A stretch of DNA of 64,000 nucleotides from Bacilli bacterium (GCA_017517765.1 JAFWYE010000010.1:66432-130431); one strand, 5' to 3'. Numbered from the stretch's first letter, positions 8,325 to 18,131 are shown. Notes: generated from the sequence alone by a model not told the origin. A program made the numbers and translations.

Positions 8325-10658
8325 TTAATCATTTATTCCAATAAATACTTGTTCATCAATAGGTCTAAATTTAGACTTAGAGTAATCTCTATTCTTGAAT
8401 ATTCTTCTTCTTTCTTCTCTTTTTGTTTCAAATAGAATCCATACTCTAGGAACAATAATCATGTTATATACTAATGCAAATAAACTACCAATAATAACTG
8501 CTAAATACATACTAAAGTTTTGTAAATCAAAGAACATTGTTACTAGTGATAATACTACAAATAAACCAACGGTAATAATTGTAGGCATCATTATTAAATC
8601 TCTACCTTTAGTAAAACATGCCACTCTTTCATCATAAGATAAATAAGGTTTTTTAATTTCTTTCATTAACTCATTAATCTTACTAAAGAAAGGAACTAAT
8701 GTAATTATAGATAATGTATTTACAATACTAATAGCAATTGTTGTTTGGGTATTAACAGGAATTCTAGTTATTGCAAAGAATGCAAGTAAGGAAACTGTAG
8801 TCATTACTACAGTTGTAACAGTAGCTAATGAATAACTATATTTGTAACGAATTGCAAAGTAAATTGCGATTGCAAGTAATGCAATAGAACTAGTATATAA
8901 AGTAGATGTAAAGCTAATAAGTACAGATGTAGGATTATAATCATTTATGTAAACTACATAGTATTCGATAGAACCATCAGCTTTATTTTCTCCATAAAGA
9001 TCAGCTAACTTTTCATGAAGTAATGATTCATTTGAAGTAAAGTTAGTGTCACTTGTTACAATAATGTGATATTTTCCATTTTCAGTTTTTAATTCAATAT
9101 CAGTTAATTCCATATTTACTGCATCAAAGAATTCCATTACTTCTTCTTCATCAACTAATTTTTCCTCATTTGCAATTATTTCTAATCTAGAACTTTCTTT
9201 TGCATCTCCATAGAATCCAAATGGAGCTTTAATAACAAGTGTAAATATTAATGAAACAATAATTGCTAAAACAGCAAGTCCACCAAATCCAATTGCAGTA
9301 TGTTTAGCATATGCATCAATATCAATTTCTTCATTAGAATTTTCGCCACTTTCACTACTAGTTTTTGATAGTGAAGAAGCACTCATAATAACAGTTTTAT
9401 CGTTTTTATTGAACCAGTCACATGATAAATACATAACAAATCTTTCTACTACAAGTAAAGAGAATAATGTAACAATACTACTACAAGCTAAATATATTGC
9501 GAATTGTTCTGCGTTATTTCCTAAGAAATAAGTTACAAGAGCAAATATTAACATTGTAAGACAAGTATCAATCACTATAGGATTATTTTTCTTGAATGTT
9601 TCTCTATATGCTTTGATAGGTGATTTATTAATTTTAACTACAGCTTTATATTTGTTAAGTACTAAATAATACAAAGCAAACATGACAATTGTAGATAGGA
9701 TGAATGCACCTATAACTTGAGGATTAATAACTCCTGCAATCTTTGTAAAAGCAAATAGAGTTAAAACATCTGCTAAAACAACAGTTGCAATAGCATGTAT
9801 ACCATTAAGTTTAAATAATACAACTAAAGCAACAATAGTTAATGCAGCAATAACACCACAAGCAATAATTACTAGAGTTTTAGTGTTAGCGGCATCTGCT
9901 TCTTTTATACTCTTAAGTTGAACAAGCTCTAATTCATAATCATAAGTACCACTATTAATTAAATTAACAGTTTTCTTTGCCATATCTTCAGTATAATTAC
10001 CAGTGATATTAATTACTTCATCACTAAGAGCTTCACTAACAGTAGCATTGTAGATTACCTTTTTAGCAGTTTCAGAATTAGTTTCAATATTAGCATAGCT
10101 ATCTACTCCCTCTTCAAATCCAACCCAAATTACTAAGTTTTTAGTATCTGCATTAGATACAGTAGTAGTTATATCTCTTAATAAATCTGTTTTAGCAATG
10201 TTAAGATTAATAATTGGATAGCCATTGTAATCTGTTTCACCACTATAACTAGCACCTACAGATTTTAAAATTTCATCACCTGTTGCTAGAAGTGTATCGT
10301 TAGAATCTCTAAAAGAAATCTCATATGATTCTTTATTTTGTAATACATTTCTAATTTGATCAGAAATAATTTGGCTCTTACTAGTTACATTAACACGGAT
10401 ATAATTACCGTTTTCTACAGTAATAACTGTATCAGTAATTTCGTTGATGTCTAACATCTTAACCATACCATCACTTATAGTTTTTGCAACCTCGTTATTT
10501 TTTACATCATCAGTTTCTGAAGTTACCTTATATAAAACCTCAAAACCTCCTGTGTATTCCATAGCAAACTTAGTAGATTCACTAATAGATGGCACACAAA
10601 GAGCAATTGCCATAACTATAGTTAGTAAGCTTACTACATACGCAAATATTTTACGCAT
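8325..10658 (-). CDS. secDF: SecDF protein-export fusion protein
   Basis: Single-chain SecDF of about 777 residues that uses the proton gradient to assist the Sec translocon. The order is an N-terminal membrane helix, a large extracytoplasmic P1-like region (about 35-250), a SecD membrane block of about five helices, a second soluble region (about 495-580) and the SecF block with the remaining helices. The fused form is normal in Bacilli. Between the halves lies a Ser/Glu-rich cytoplasmic linker (KTSSESGENSNEEIDID). Start chosen at 10658 because GGGGGA is 6 bp upstream; an in-frame ATG at 10676 lacks a site. It is adjacent to recJ, as in B. subtilis, and divergent from spoVB. Confidence 0.92.
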   Translation of the reverse strand: MRKIFAYVVSLLTIVMAIALCVPSISESTKFAMEYTGGFEVLYKVTSETDDVKNNEVAKTISDGMVKMLDINEITDTVITVENGNYIRVNVTSKSQIISDQIRNVLQNKESYEISFRDSNDTLLATGDEILKSVGASYSGETDYNGYPIINLNIAKTDLLRDITTTVSNADTKNLVIWVGFEEGVDSYANIETNSETAKKVIYNATVSEALSDEVINITGNYTEDMAKKTVNLINSGTYDYELELVQLKSIKEADAANTKTLVIIACGVIAALTIVALVVLFKLNGIHAIATVVLADVLTLFAFTKIAGVINPQVIGAFILSTIVMFALYYLVLNKYKAVVKINKSPIKAYRETFKKNNPIVIDTCLTMLIFALVTYFLGNNAEQFAIYLACSSIVTLFSLLVVERFVMYLSCDWFNKNDKTVIMSASSLSKTSSESGENSNEEIDIDAYAKHTAIGFGGLAVLAIIVSLIFTLVIKAPFGFYGDAKESSRLEIIANEEKLVDEEEVMEFFDAVNMELTDIELKTENGKYHIIVTSDTNFTSNESLLHEKLADLYGENKADGSIEYYVVYINDYNPTSVLISFTSTLYTSSIALLAIAIYFAIRYKYSYSLATVTTVVMTTVSLLAFFAITRIPVNTQTTIAISIVNTLSIITLVPFFSKINELMKEIKKPYLSYDERVACFTKGRDLIMMPTIITVGLFVVLSLVTMFFDLQNFSMYLAVIIGSLFALVYNMIIVPRVWILFETKREERRRIFKNRDYSKSKFRPIDEQVFIGIND

Positions 10659-10787
10659 TAAATTTCCCCCTATCATAGTTCTAAAAAAATTTAAGCCAAC
10701 ATTTAATTAAATATAAATATTTAAAGACTTACTTTACTACTTTACCATTTTAATGGTCCTTAATCAATAAAAGAAGGGGGTTTATTT

Positions 10788-12116
10788 ATGGATAAAAGCA
10801 AAATTTTTAAATCTATGGTCTCACTTATAATGGTTGGATTTGTAACAAAACTACTAGCTAGTCTTGCAAAAATTATCATGGCAAGAAATTTAAGCACTAA
10901 TGCAATGGGAATTTATATGCTTGTTGTGCCTGTTTATATATTTTTTATTAATGTTATACAACTTAGTTTACCAAATACAATTGCAACTAAAATAGCTAGT
11001 AACCCTAAAAACACAAGTAAAATAATTATTACTTCTTCTTTAATTGCTTTAATAGTAAATTTTATTTTTATGATAGCTATAATTGCTAGTTCTACATATA
11101 TTGCTAATGGAATATTAAAAAATCCTGATACTAGATTATCGCTTATTTCATTAGCTTTATTAGTTCCTTTGATCTCTTTAGGTGGACTTATAAAGGGTTA
11201 TTATATGGGAATTGGAAAGGTAGAAATAACAGCATATTCTCAAGTTAGCGAAGAAATAGCTAGGATAATTTTTATTATTGTTTTTATGGAAATATTTAAA
11301 AATAAAGGTGATGCATATCTTGCATATGGAGCATTTTTGTCATTATCAGCCAGTGAAATATTTTCACTATGTCATATGATCTTTAAATTGCCAAATTTCA
11401 AAAATAAGCCAAAATTATTTTTAAAAGGCATTAGGCAAAAAGAAAATTACGTAGTAAAAGATATCTTAAATACCGCTATTCCATTAACCGGAGGCAGACT
11501 TATATCTACTGTTGCCTACTCTTTAGAACCTATAATAATGACAACTACATTAGTAAATTTAGGATATTCATCTAGTTATATTACAAGCGAATATGGAATA
11601 ATATCAGGACTTGTTTTCCCTCTTTTATTACTACCAGGATTCTTTGCTAGTGCATTAGCAAAAGTTATTTTACAACCATTAACTAAAGCTATTAGTAATA
11701 ATAAGTATGTACAAGCAAAAAAGCTAATCATAAGTATTTTAACAACTTCCTTTCTTATTGGTTTGTTTTTTTCATTTGTAATGATGATATTTCCTGATTT
11801 ATTAATGAATTTATTGTATGGAAGTAGCGTTGGAAGTGAGTATGTAAAGACATTTGCTTTACCATTTGTTTTATATTATATTGAGTCTCCTTTAATCAGT
11901 GTAATGATAGCATTAAACAAAACAAAAAGAATTATGACCTATGAAACTATTGTCTCAATTATTAGACTAGTTACCTTATATTTCCTTCTTAACTCTATGG
12001 GTATAGTAGCAATAGCCATAACTGCGATTATAAATTCTTCTCTTTTAGTAATCTTTTTTATCATTGAGACAACATTATTCTTTTACAAAAAAGACAAGAT
12101 GATTATTGATTCCTAA
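10788..12116 (+). CDS. spoVB: SpoVB-like polysaccharide/lipid flippase (MOP superfamily)
   Basis: A 442-residue polytopic protein with about 12-14 helices, of the MATE/MOP exporter fold used to flip lipid-linked glycans. The N-terminal MVSLIMVGFVTKLLASLAK and the GLIKGYYMGIGK loop are typical of SpoVB/YtgP/MurJ-like proteins. In B. subtilis, SpoVB is needed for spore cortex formation and lies beside yrbG, yrzE and secDF; here a DUF421 gene, a YrzE-like gene and secDF are likewise adjacent. That synteny is why I choose SpoVB over another member. The start follows GAAGGGGG. Its 3' end overlaps the convergent DUF421 gene by 42 bp. A hairpin (ACCATT-tta-AATGGT near 10744) precedes it. Confidence 0.85.
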   Translation: MDKSKIFKSMVSLIMVGFVTKLLASLAKIIMARNLSTNAMGIYMLVVPVYIFFINVIQLSLPNTIATKIASNPKNTSKIIITSSLIALIVNFIFMIAIIASSTYIANGILKNPDTRLSLISLALLVPLISLGGLIKGYYMGIGKVEITAYSQVSEEIARIIFIIVFMEIFKNKGDAYLAYGAFLSLSASEIFSLCHMIFKLPNFKNKPKLFLKGIRQKENYVVKDILNTAIPLTGGRLISTVAYSLEPIIMTTTLVNLGYSSSYITSEYGIISGLVFPLLLLPGFFASALAKVILQPLTKAISNNKYVQAKKLIISILTTSFLIGLFFSFVMMIFPDLLMNLLYGSSVGSEYVKTFALPFVLYYIESPLISVMIALNKTKRIMTYETIVSIIRLVTLYFLLNSMGIVAIAITAIINSSLLVIFFIIETTLFFYKKDKMIIDS

Positions 12117-12713
12117 AAAAGCTAAAAAAATATCATCTATTTTATAATTTTTTCCCTTTAGTTCTTTATCAATAAAGGTATCATTTAGCTTTAATTTTTT
12201 ACAAATATTTTTATCAATACTTCCATCTGCAATAATTGGAAAAGGATATTTATATATTGAATCTTTTTTAGTAAAAATAGAAAGGCTTCCATTAATTTCA
12301 AGAATAGCATAATTAATGTCATTTAAATCTTCTATACCTTTTTCTCTTACTTGAAGCAATAAATCACTGGTATTATATCTTTGCTTTTTCATTTCCTTAT
12401 AATCAATTTTTCCATTATTTATTATAATGGTAGGTTCTGATTCAATTAATGATCTTATTTTTTGGAATTTTAGCACTACAAAGGAAATTGAAACTTGAAC
12501 CAAGAAAATTATTATGATAGGAAATATTGCTAAAAAAATACTACTGTTTGGATTAGAAATTGCATTAGAAAATAGTTCTGATATCATAAAGGAAATAATA
12601 ATATCAAAAACATTTAGTTCTCCTAGTTCTCTTTTTCCCATTATTCTAATAATTACTAAAATTATAATTAAAAATAAAACTGTTTTTAATCCTACTATTA
12701 GATATTCATTCAT
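12075..12713 (-). CDS. DUF421 membrane protein (YetF/YrbG family)
   Basis: A 212-residue protein with three N-terminal membrane segments (about 5-22, 33-50, 58-80) and a C-terminal soluble domain that begins with the family signature SLIESEPTIIINNGKID and continues LLLQVREKGIEDLNDINYAILEING. This is the DUF421 arrangement of Bacillus YetF/YrbG; YrbG is encoded beside spoVB in B. subtilis. YetF-type proteins have been linked to spore membrane and germinant-receptor behaviour, but the activity is not established for this one. A duplicated beta unit is seen at the C-terminus (residues ~150-210). It ends inside the spoVB coding region on the opposite strand. Confidence 0.85.
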   Translation of the reverse strand: MNEYLIVGLKTVLFLIIILVIIRIMGKRELGELNVFDIIISFMISELFSNAISNPNSSIFLAIFPIIIIFLVQVSISFVVLKFQKIRSLIESEPTIIINNGKIDYKEMKKQRYNTSDLLLQVREKGIEDLNDINYAILEINGSLSIFTKKDSIYKYPFPIIADGSIDKNICKKLKLNDTFIDKELKGKNYKIDDIFLAFLGINNHLVFFVKE

Positions 12714-12754
12714 ATTAATAGCTCCTCTCTAATATATTAAATTAGGTGATATTA

Positions 12755-13108
12755 ATGAAAAACATAATTAAATACTATCTTCTTTCTACATTAGCACTAT
12801 TAACTTTTAGCTTTATCAGTGCTCTAATACTAACCATTTTCAATATCAATAATATTTTTAGCCAATCTACTTTAAATATTATAGGAATAGTTATTTCTTA
12901 TTTAATTACCATAATTATTTCTTACATTATAGGATTAAAATTAAAAAGGCATGGATTAATCCATGGCCTTAGTCTGTCTATATTATTTTTAGTATTAAAT
13001 ATAATTTTTGGTAATACTCTATCTAGCTTAAGTAATATTATAAAAATAGTTACTCAAACATTATTTATTATATTTTTCATGGTTCTTGGAGTAAACACAT
13101 CAAAATAA
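12755..13108 (+). CDS. YrzE-like small membrane protein (TIGR04086 type)
   Basis: About 117 residues with four hydrophobic segments spaced evenly through the whole chain and a single basic loop ([13 protein letters not shown]) in the middle. Size, four-helix layout and the GLKxKxxGLxxG loop match the YrzE/TIGR04086 family. In B. subtilis yrzE lies between ruvB-queA-tgt-yajC and spoVB, and here it lies between ruvB and spoVB-DUF421, which supports the call. Function is unknown. Start chosen at the ATG at 12755 with AGGTG 6 bp upstream; an in-frame GTG at 12746 overlaps that site. It overlaps the convergent ruvB stop by 9 bp. Confidence 0.75.
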   Translation: MKNIIKYYLLSTLALLTFSFISALILTIFNINNIFSQSTLNIIGIVISYLITIIISYIIGLKLKRHGLIHGLSLSILFLVLNIIFGNTLSSLSNIIKIVTQTLFIIFFMVLGVNTSK

Positions 13109-14101
13109 AGTATCTTGATATGAACATTTTAAATGTCTATATGCTTTTTCAGTAGCAACTCTACCCCTTTGAGTTCTATTAATCATACCAATTTGAATTA
13201 AATAAGGCTCATATACATCTTCAAGAGTAGTAACTTCCTCACCAATTGCCATAGCAATAGATTCTACTCCTACTGGACCACCTTTAAATCTTTCAATAAT
13301 ACCTCTTAAGTATGCTAAATCAACATCATCTAATCCTAATTCATCTACTTTTAAAGCATTTAAAGAAGATATTGTAATATCCTTATCAATTACATTTAAA
13401 CCTTTAACTGTAGCAAAGTCTCTAACTCTTCTGTATAGTCTATTAGCAATTCTAGGAGTACCTCTACTTCTTTTTGCAATTTCACTTTTAGCATCTTCAT
13501 CGATATCTAGATTAAATACTTTAGAAGTTCTTTTTACTATTTTTTCTAACTCATCAATTGAATAATACTCTAATTTATTTACAATACCAAATCTATCTCT
13601 TAATGGAGAAGATAAATCTCCCACTCTAGTTGTAGCGCCAACTAAAGTAAATGGAGGCAAATCTATATTAATAGCTCTACTTCCCTCATCTTTACCAACA
13701 ACTAAAGAAATAGCAAAATCTTCCATAGCGCCATATAAAACCTCTTCTACAACTCTAGGTAATCTATGTATTTCGTCAATAAATAAGACATCCCCTGGAG
13801 ATAATGAAGCAAGTATAGCTGCTAAATCACCACTTTTTTCAATTGAAGGACCATTTACTACTTTAATATTACCATGCATTTCATGAGCAATAACATGAGC
13901 AAGAGTAGTCTTACCAAGACCTGGAGGACCATATAATAAGACATGATCTAAAGTTTCATTTCTAGATAAACTTGCTTGAATAAATACTTTTAAATTATCT
14001 TTTATTGCATGTTGCCCAACATAATCTTCTAGAGTTGTAGGTCTTAAAGATAATTCTTCATTATCATCTTTATTAATACTACTATTAACTAATCTATCCA
14101 T
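13100..14101 (-). CDS. ruvB: Holliday junction branch-migration helicase RuvB
   Basis: AAA+ motor of the RuvAB complex. 333 residues with the N-terminal [12 protein letters not shown], Walker [10 protein letters not shown] (about 59-67), Walker B FIDEIHRL, sensor 1 GATTR, the arginine finger PLRDRFG, sensor 2 [10 protein letters not shown] and a C-terminal winged-helix domain ending in [15 protein letters not shown] and [10 protein letters not shown]. Length is normal. It starts 7 bp after ruvA, and the pair forms the usual ruvAB operon. Confidence 0.98.
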   Translation of the reverse strand: MDRLVNSSINKDDNEELSLRPTTLEDYVGQHAIKDNLKVFIQASLSRNETLDHVLLYGPPGLGKTTLAHVIAHEMHGNIKVVNGPSIEKSGDLAAILASLSPGDVLFIDEIHRLPRVVEEVLYGAMEDFAISLVVGKDEGSRAINIDLPPFTLVGATTRVGDLSSPLRDRFGIVNKLEYYSIDELEKIVKRTSKVFNLDIDEDAKSEIAKRSRGTPRIANRLYRRVRDFATVKGLNVIDKDITISSLNALKVDELGLDDVDLAYLRGIIERFKGGPVGVESIAMAIGEEVTTLEDVYEPYLIQIGMINRTQRGRVATEKAYRHLKCSYQDTLF

Positions 14102-14108
14102 CCTATCC

Positions 14109-14675
14109 CTACTTTCTATTCAAAAGTTGTAATGCTTTAATAATTAAATCGTTTACTTCAATGTTGTCATCAGTTATTTTAGCTAATGCATTATCAATTT
14201 CAGCAACTTTAAATCCAAAAGTTTTAAGTGCTTCTCTAGCTTCTTTAAATACTGGATTTTCTTTTACAACTACAGTTTTATCCACTCTTAATTGACCCTT
14301 AAGATCTAAAATAATTTGTCCAGCAGCCTTAGGACCTACACCAGGTAATTTCTTTAAATAATTTAAATTACCAACCTCTATTGCTTCAATTAAATTATTA
14401 TAATCAGCTTTAGATAACATAGTTAAAGCACTTTTAGGCCCTATGCCTTTAACACTAATTAATTTTAAGAATAATTCTTTTTCTTCCTTAAATAAAAAAC
14501 CATATAAAGAGATATCATTTTCTGCTAACTTTAAATAAGTATAAACTATAGTATCTTGATATAAACTAAATTTTCCTGGGTTAGCTACTAAAATGTTATA
14601 TCCAACCCCATTAACATCTAATACTATTGAATCAATACTAATACTCTCTACTCTTCCTCTTAAAAAACCTATCAT
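14109..14675 (-). CDS. ruvA: Holliday junction DNA-binding protein RuvA
   Basis: 188 residues: N-terminal OB domain ([18 protein letters not shown]), two helix-hairpin-helix motifs ([10 protein letters not shown] and [17 protein letters not shown]) and a C-terminal domain III that contacts RuvB. Start set at 14675, where GGTGAT precedes the ATG and the protein begins with the universal MIGFLRG; the reading frame stays open upstream but the extra residues are low-complexity and not family-like. Operon with ruvB. A truB terminator lies about 80 bp upstream. Confidence 0.97.
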   Translation of the reverse strand: MIGFLRGRVESISIDSIVLDVNGVGYNILVANPGKFSLYQDTIVYTYLKLAENDISLYGFLFKEEKELFLKLISVKGIGPKSALTMLSKADYNNLIEAIEVGNLNYLKKLPGVGPKAAGQIILDLKGQLRVDKTVVVKENPVFKEAREALKTFGFKVAEIDNALAKITDDNIEVNDLIIKALQLLNRK

Positions 14676-14754
14676 ATTATCACCATTTACCATTATACCA
14701 TTAAAATACTTATTGTAAAAAAGAAAATAGTAATTTTTATCTATAGATAAAAAG

Positions 14755-14783
14755 AAATAAAAAAAGAAGGTATTACCCTTCTT
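14755..14783 (-). terminator. Terminator of the hisS-truB unit
   Basis: On the minus strand AAGAAGG-gtaata-CCTTCTT runs into a T-rich tract (TTTTTATTTCTTTTT). The stem overlaps the truB stop codon and separates truB from ruvA. Confidence 0.8.
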
Positions 14784-15636
14784 AAAATATACGTATACAT
14801 TTAGTGACTTTATTTTCTTCATCACCCATATATAAACCAATTTCATTACCTTCTTTATCAATCATCAATTGATAACCCGGTAGATACTTTTTAAAGATAT
14901 TACCATTTTTAATAATATTATATTCAAAATCATTCATATAATATTTATTAAATTCAGGCAAGCTATCTTTTATTGCTATTAATTTAAAATTATGTGCTTC
15001 TATTTCTTCAATAGAGTAGGCATTATCTAGACTAAAATCACCAATTTTAGTTCTTTTTAAAAAAGTAGTGTAGCCAATATTATTTAATGCTTTAGCAATA
15101 GTATCATTTAAAACTCTAATATATGTCCCTTTGCTACATTTTACTCTATAAGTGATTGAGGTTTCATTACACTCTAATAGCTCTAATTCATTTATTTCTA
15201 TTTCTCTTTCAGGTATTTCTACTTCTATATTTTCTCTAGCATACTCATATAATCTTTTACCATCTTTACTTAAAGCACTATAAATTGGTGGTCTTTGCTT
15301 TATTTTTCCAGTTAAACTTTTAAATACTTTTAAAATATCTTCTCTATTAAAAGGAGATATTTCTTTTTCATTTATAAATTCACCTTCTGCATCTAAAGTG
15401 GCAGTTTCTTTACCCAAAGTAACTGTAGTTTCATATTCTTTTGTATCTGCTTCTACAAACCTAGATATTTTTAAAGCTTTACCAATTGTTATAATAAGTA
15501 ATCCCTCTGCTAAAGGATCAAGAGTACCACAATGCCCTACATCTCTAGTATTAAGCGCTTTTCTTACTTTACTTACAACTTTAGTAGAACCCATACCTTT
15601 TTCTTTATTAACTAATAAAACACCATTATAACTCAT
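14782..15636 (-). CDS. truB: tRNA pseudouridine(55) synthase TruB
   Basis: Makes pseudouridine 55 in the T-loop of tRNAs. 284 residues with the N-terminal NGVLLVNKEKGMGSTKVV, the catalytic motif VGHCGTLDPLAEGLL (catalytic Asp in TLDP), KQRPPIYSALSKDGKRLYEYAR and the RVxCSKGTYIRVL motif. A PUA-like C-terminal extension begins near 235. Its ATG overlaps the last base of the hisS stop (TAATG), so the two are translationally coupled. Its usual neighbours rbfA and ribF are absent here. Confidence 0.97.
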   Translation of the reverse strand: MSYNGVLLVNKEKGMGSTKVVSKVRKALNTRDVGHCGTLDPLAEGLLIITIGKALKISRFVEADTKEYETTVTLGKETATLDAEGEFINEKEISPFNREDILKVFKSLTGKIKQRPPIYSALSKDGKRLYEYARENIEVEIPEREIEINELELLECNETSITYRVKCSKGTYIRVLNDTIAKALNNIGYTTFLKRTKIGDFSLDNAYSIEEIEAHNFKLIAIKDSLPEFNKYYMNDFEYNIIKNGNIFKKYLPGYQLMIDKEGNEIGLYMGDEENKVTKCIRIF

Positions 15637-16949
15637 TATTTTAATATTTTAAGTAATTCATCATAGCTTACAATTACTTGCTCTCCCTTATACATATCTT
15701 TTAGGGCATATACATTATTTTTAACTTCATCTTCGCCTAAAATAACTACATAATTAACACCAAGTCTAGAAGCATATTGCATTTTTTGCTTCATGCCTTT
15801 TCCATTAAGATGAGGCATGTCTACATTAATATTTTCTTTTCTTAGCAAACTAGTTAACTCAAGTGCTTTTTCTTTTCCACCCTCTAAATCAATAACCATA
15901 ACTTTAGTTAAACTTTTCATCTCATTTTTATAGAAATTAATTTCTTTTAATTTTGAATATAATCTAGTTAAACCAATTGAAATTCCAACTCCTGGTAATA
16001 CTTTATCAGTATAGAACGAAGCTAAATCATTATATCTACCACCACTACAAACACTACCTAATTCTTTATAATCATCTAAAAATGTTTCATAAATAGTACC
16101 GGTATAATAGTCTAAACCTCTAGCTATCTTTAGATTAATTTTATAGTTATTTTCACTAAGTCCAAGTGAATTCATATCATTTATAACTGTTTCTAACTCT
16201 TCAATACCTAAGTTAAATGTTTCATCACTATAATTTAGTTCTCTTAAAGCATTTATTGTATCTTTTGCATTACCATCAATATTTAAGAATTTAAGTAAAC
16301 TATCGATAGTATTTTCATCGCTAATATAATCTTTTAAACTTTCTTTAAAAGTTTCATATCCTATCTTATCTAATTTATCAATCAATCTCATTACATCATC
16401 TTTAACAGAAACTAAATCTAATTCATTAAATAAGCCATTTAAGATTTTTCTATTATTTAAATTAATTGTAATTTTATCAAATCCTAAATTAGTAAATGTA
16501 TCATAAATAATAAGAGGAAGTTCTGCATCATAGGCAATATCCAAACTTTCATTACCAACTATATCAATATCACATTGATAGAATTCTCTAAATCTACCTT
16601 TTTGAGGCCTTTCTCCTCTATATACTTTACCAATTGAATATCTCTTAAAAGGAAATACCAAATAAGGAGCATTTTTAGCTACATATCTAGCAAGAGGAAC
16701 AGTATGATCAAATCTAAGAGATAAATCATTATCTCCTTTATTGAATCTATATATTTGCTTTTCTGTTTCTCCTCCAGCTTTTGCTAGTAATACTTCGCTA
16801 TATTCAATTAAAGGAGTTTCTACATTTACAAATCCATATTTAGCATAAGTTTTTTCAATTGTATTTTTCATAAAATCAAAAACAATTTGATCTTCAGGAA
16901 GTAACTCTAAAAATCCTGATAGTATTCTTGGTTCTACTTTTCTTGCCAT
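15636..16949 (-). CDS. hisS: Histidine-tRNA ligase
   Basis: Class II aminoacyl-tRNA synthetase of about 437 residues. Motif 2 (KRYSIGKVYRGERPQKGRFREFYQCDIDI), the His-specific LKIARGLDYYTGTIYE and motif 3 region VCSGGRYNDL are all present, followed by a C-terminal anticodon-binding domain (about 335-437). Start at 16949: AGAAGGA is 6 bp upstream of MARKVEPRILSG, whereas the ATG-containing frame further upstream has no site and no homology-like residues. It is followed by truB and preceded by an APH-like kinase gene. A tRNA-His gene lies about 930 bp away on the other strand. Confidence 0.97.
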   Translation of the reverse strand: MARKVEPRILSGFLELLPEDQIVFDFMKNTIEKTYAKYGFVNVETPLIEYSEVLLAKAGGETEKQIYRFNKGDNDLSLRFDHTVPLARYVAKNAPYLVFPFKRYSIGKVYRGERPQKGRFREFYQCDIDIVGNESLDIAYDAELPLIIYDTFTNLGFDKITINLNNRKILNGLFNELDLVSVKDDVMRLIDKLDKIGYETFKESLKDYISDENTIDSLLKFLNIDGNAKDTINALRELNYSDETFNLGIEELETVINDMNSLGLSENNYKINLKIARGLDYYTGTIYETFLDDYKELGSVCSGGRYNDLASFYTDKVLPGVGISIGLTRLYSKLKEINFYKNEMKSLTKVMVIDLEGGKEKALELTSLLRKENINVDMPHLNGKGMKQKMQYASRLGVNYVVILGEDEVKNNVYALKDMYKGEQVIVSYDELLKILK

Positions 16950-16980
16950 TATTATTCCTTCTTTCATTAACACTCTAGTA

Positions 16981-17766
16981 TTATAGACTAATCTTATTAT
17001 AAAAATCCATATAAATTGATATATCTTGAGGGTGATATTTTAAACATCTAGATATTCTAGAATAAAGAACTACTACTAGTAAATCATGTATTTTATTATT
17101 ATCTTCTTTTGCTAAAGCATAAATATCATCTAATGTAAGTGTAGACAATATATCTACATTACTAACAATTGCAAATAATAAGTCATAGATGGGATCTCCA
17201 AGTACAGCTTGAGGATCTATAATTCCTACGAGTTTACCATTATGCTCAATAAAGTTGTGAGTACCAAAATCTCCATGAATAATACTTTTGTTAAAAGGAT
17301 ATTTTTCTAAATTATCTATACATTTTTTTACATATTCATCAGATGGAATATACTCTTTTAGATTATCACATGATGATATTTCATCTAATAAAAACTCTTT
17401 CCAACTTATTTTAATATCATCCATGTAACCAAATCCTTCTATATTAGTAGGTTTATAGTTAAAGACTACTTTAGATAGTTTCTTTAATAAATCCTCTACA
17501 TCTACTACATCTTTCATTACATTTCCTTTTATAAAATCAAATACTACATATTTATAATCTTTATCTATATATATTACTTTTTGCATTATTTCACTTACAT
17601 TAGCATTTAAATATAAAACTTCCCCTTTTAGCTCTTCTACAGTATTTTCTTTTACAAGATACTTATCATTAATAAGCATTACCTTACTAGAAACCCCATC
17701 ATTAAAATATTTGTGTTTTTCATATTTAATATTTAATGAGTTACAAACATCATATATAAAATCCAT
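16981..17766 (-). CDS. Aminoglycoside phosphotransferase (APH) family kinase-like protein
   Basis: 261 residues of protein-kinase-like APH fold. The catalytic loop IIHGDFGTHNFI (His, Asp and downstream Asn) and the metal-binding IIDPQAVLGDPIYDL are intact; the N-lobe is short with KYLVKEN as the probable ATP lysine region. APH-like chromosomal proteins phosphorylate diverse small molecules (choline, fructosamines, homoserine, antibiotics), and the substrate cannot be deduced. GGGGTG precedes the ATG. It is 31 bp upstream of hisS on the same strand and probably cotranscribed. A resistance role is not suggested by the context. Confidence 0.8.
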   Translation of the reverse strand: MDFIYDVCNSLNIKYEKHKYFNDGVSSKVMLINDKYLVKENTVEELKGEVLYLNANVSEIMQKVIYIDKDYKYVVFDFIKGNVMKDVVDVEDLLKKLSKVVFNYKPTNIEGFGYMDDIKISWKEFLLDEISSCDNLKEYIPSDEYVKKCIDNLEKYPFNKSIIHGDFGTHNFIEHNGKLVGIIDPQAVLGDPIYDLLFAIVSNVDILSTLTLDDIYALAKEDNNKIHDLLVVVLYSRISRCLKYHPQDISIYMDFYNKISL

Positions 17767-17843
17767 AATAGCACCCCATAACTATGACAATTATAAACAA
17801 ATCTTAATTAAAAGTCATTTTTTAATTTATTTTTTAAAAACAG

Positions 17844-17872
17844 TTGCGTTTCGTTTCTTTTTTATATATACT
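17844..17872 (+). promoter_or_regulatory. Promoter of the tRNA-His/tRNA-Leu unit
   Basis: TTGCGT at 17844-17849 and TATACT at 17867-17872 with a 17-bp spacer, placing the start of transcription about 7 bp before the tRNA-His gene. Confidence 0.7.
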
Positions 17873-17886
17873 AATAAAGCGTTTAT

Positions 17887-17963
17887 GGCGGGAGTGGCGA
17901 AGTGGTTAACGCATCTGACTGTGAATCAGACACTCGTGAGTTCGATTCTCATTTCTCGCCCCA
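17887..17963 (+). tRNA. tRNA-His (GTG)
   Basis: Cloverleaf with the anticodon loop CTGTGAA (anticodon GTG), D arm TGGCGAAGTGGTTAACGCA and T loop TTCGATT. The extra G at 17887 pairs with C at 17960, which is the G-1:C73 identity pair of tRNA-His, and CCA is encoded at 17961-17963. Confidence 0.97.
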
Positions 17964-18006
17964 TTTTAAGTTAATTAAGTGCAGAAATGCATTTTTTTAA
18001 ATAAAA

Positions 18007-18093
18007 GCCGAAGTGGCGGAACTGGTAGACGCGATGGACTCAAAATCCATTACTAGCGATAGTGTAGGGGTTCAAGTCCCCTCTCCGGCACCA
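18007..18093 (+). tRNA. tRNA-Leu (CAA)
   Basis: Class II tRNA with a long variable arm (about TACTAGCGATAGTGTA), anticodon loop CTCAAAA (anticodon CAA, decoding UUG), T arm AGGGG-TTCAAGT-CCCCT, discriminator A and encoded CCA. The acceptor stem GCCGAAG/CTCCGGC has an A-C mismatch at the fifth pair (18011 with 18085). It follows tRNA-His by 43 bp without a separate promoter. Confidence 0.95.
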
Positions 18094-18103
18094 AATACAA
18101 ATA

Positions 18104-18128
18104 AAAGTCCTTTTAAAGGACTTTTTTT
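18104..18128 (+). terminator. Terminator after tRNA-Leu, usable on both strands
   Basis: AAAGTCC-TTTTAAA-GGACTTT followed by TTTT ends the tRNA transcript. On the minus strand the same stem ends in TTTTATTTG and can serve the SDR gene at 18132. Confidence 0.85.
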
Positions 18129-18131
18129 GTT

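Noticed and set aside
16981..17766. Antibiotic resistance by the APH-family protein
   Set aside because: Only the general kinase fold is visible; context is tRNA synthetase and housekeeping genes without mobile elements.
17711..17974. Plus-strand open frame across the tRNA-His gene
   Set aside because: It overlaps a clear tRNA and the opposite-strand kinase gene, and has no ribosome binding site.
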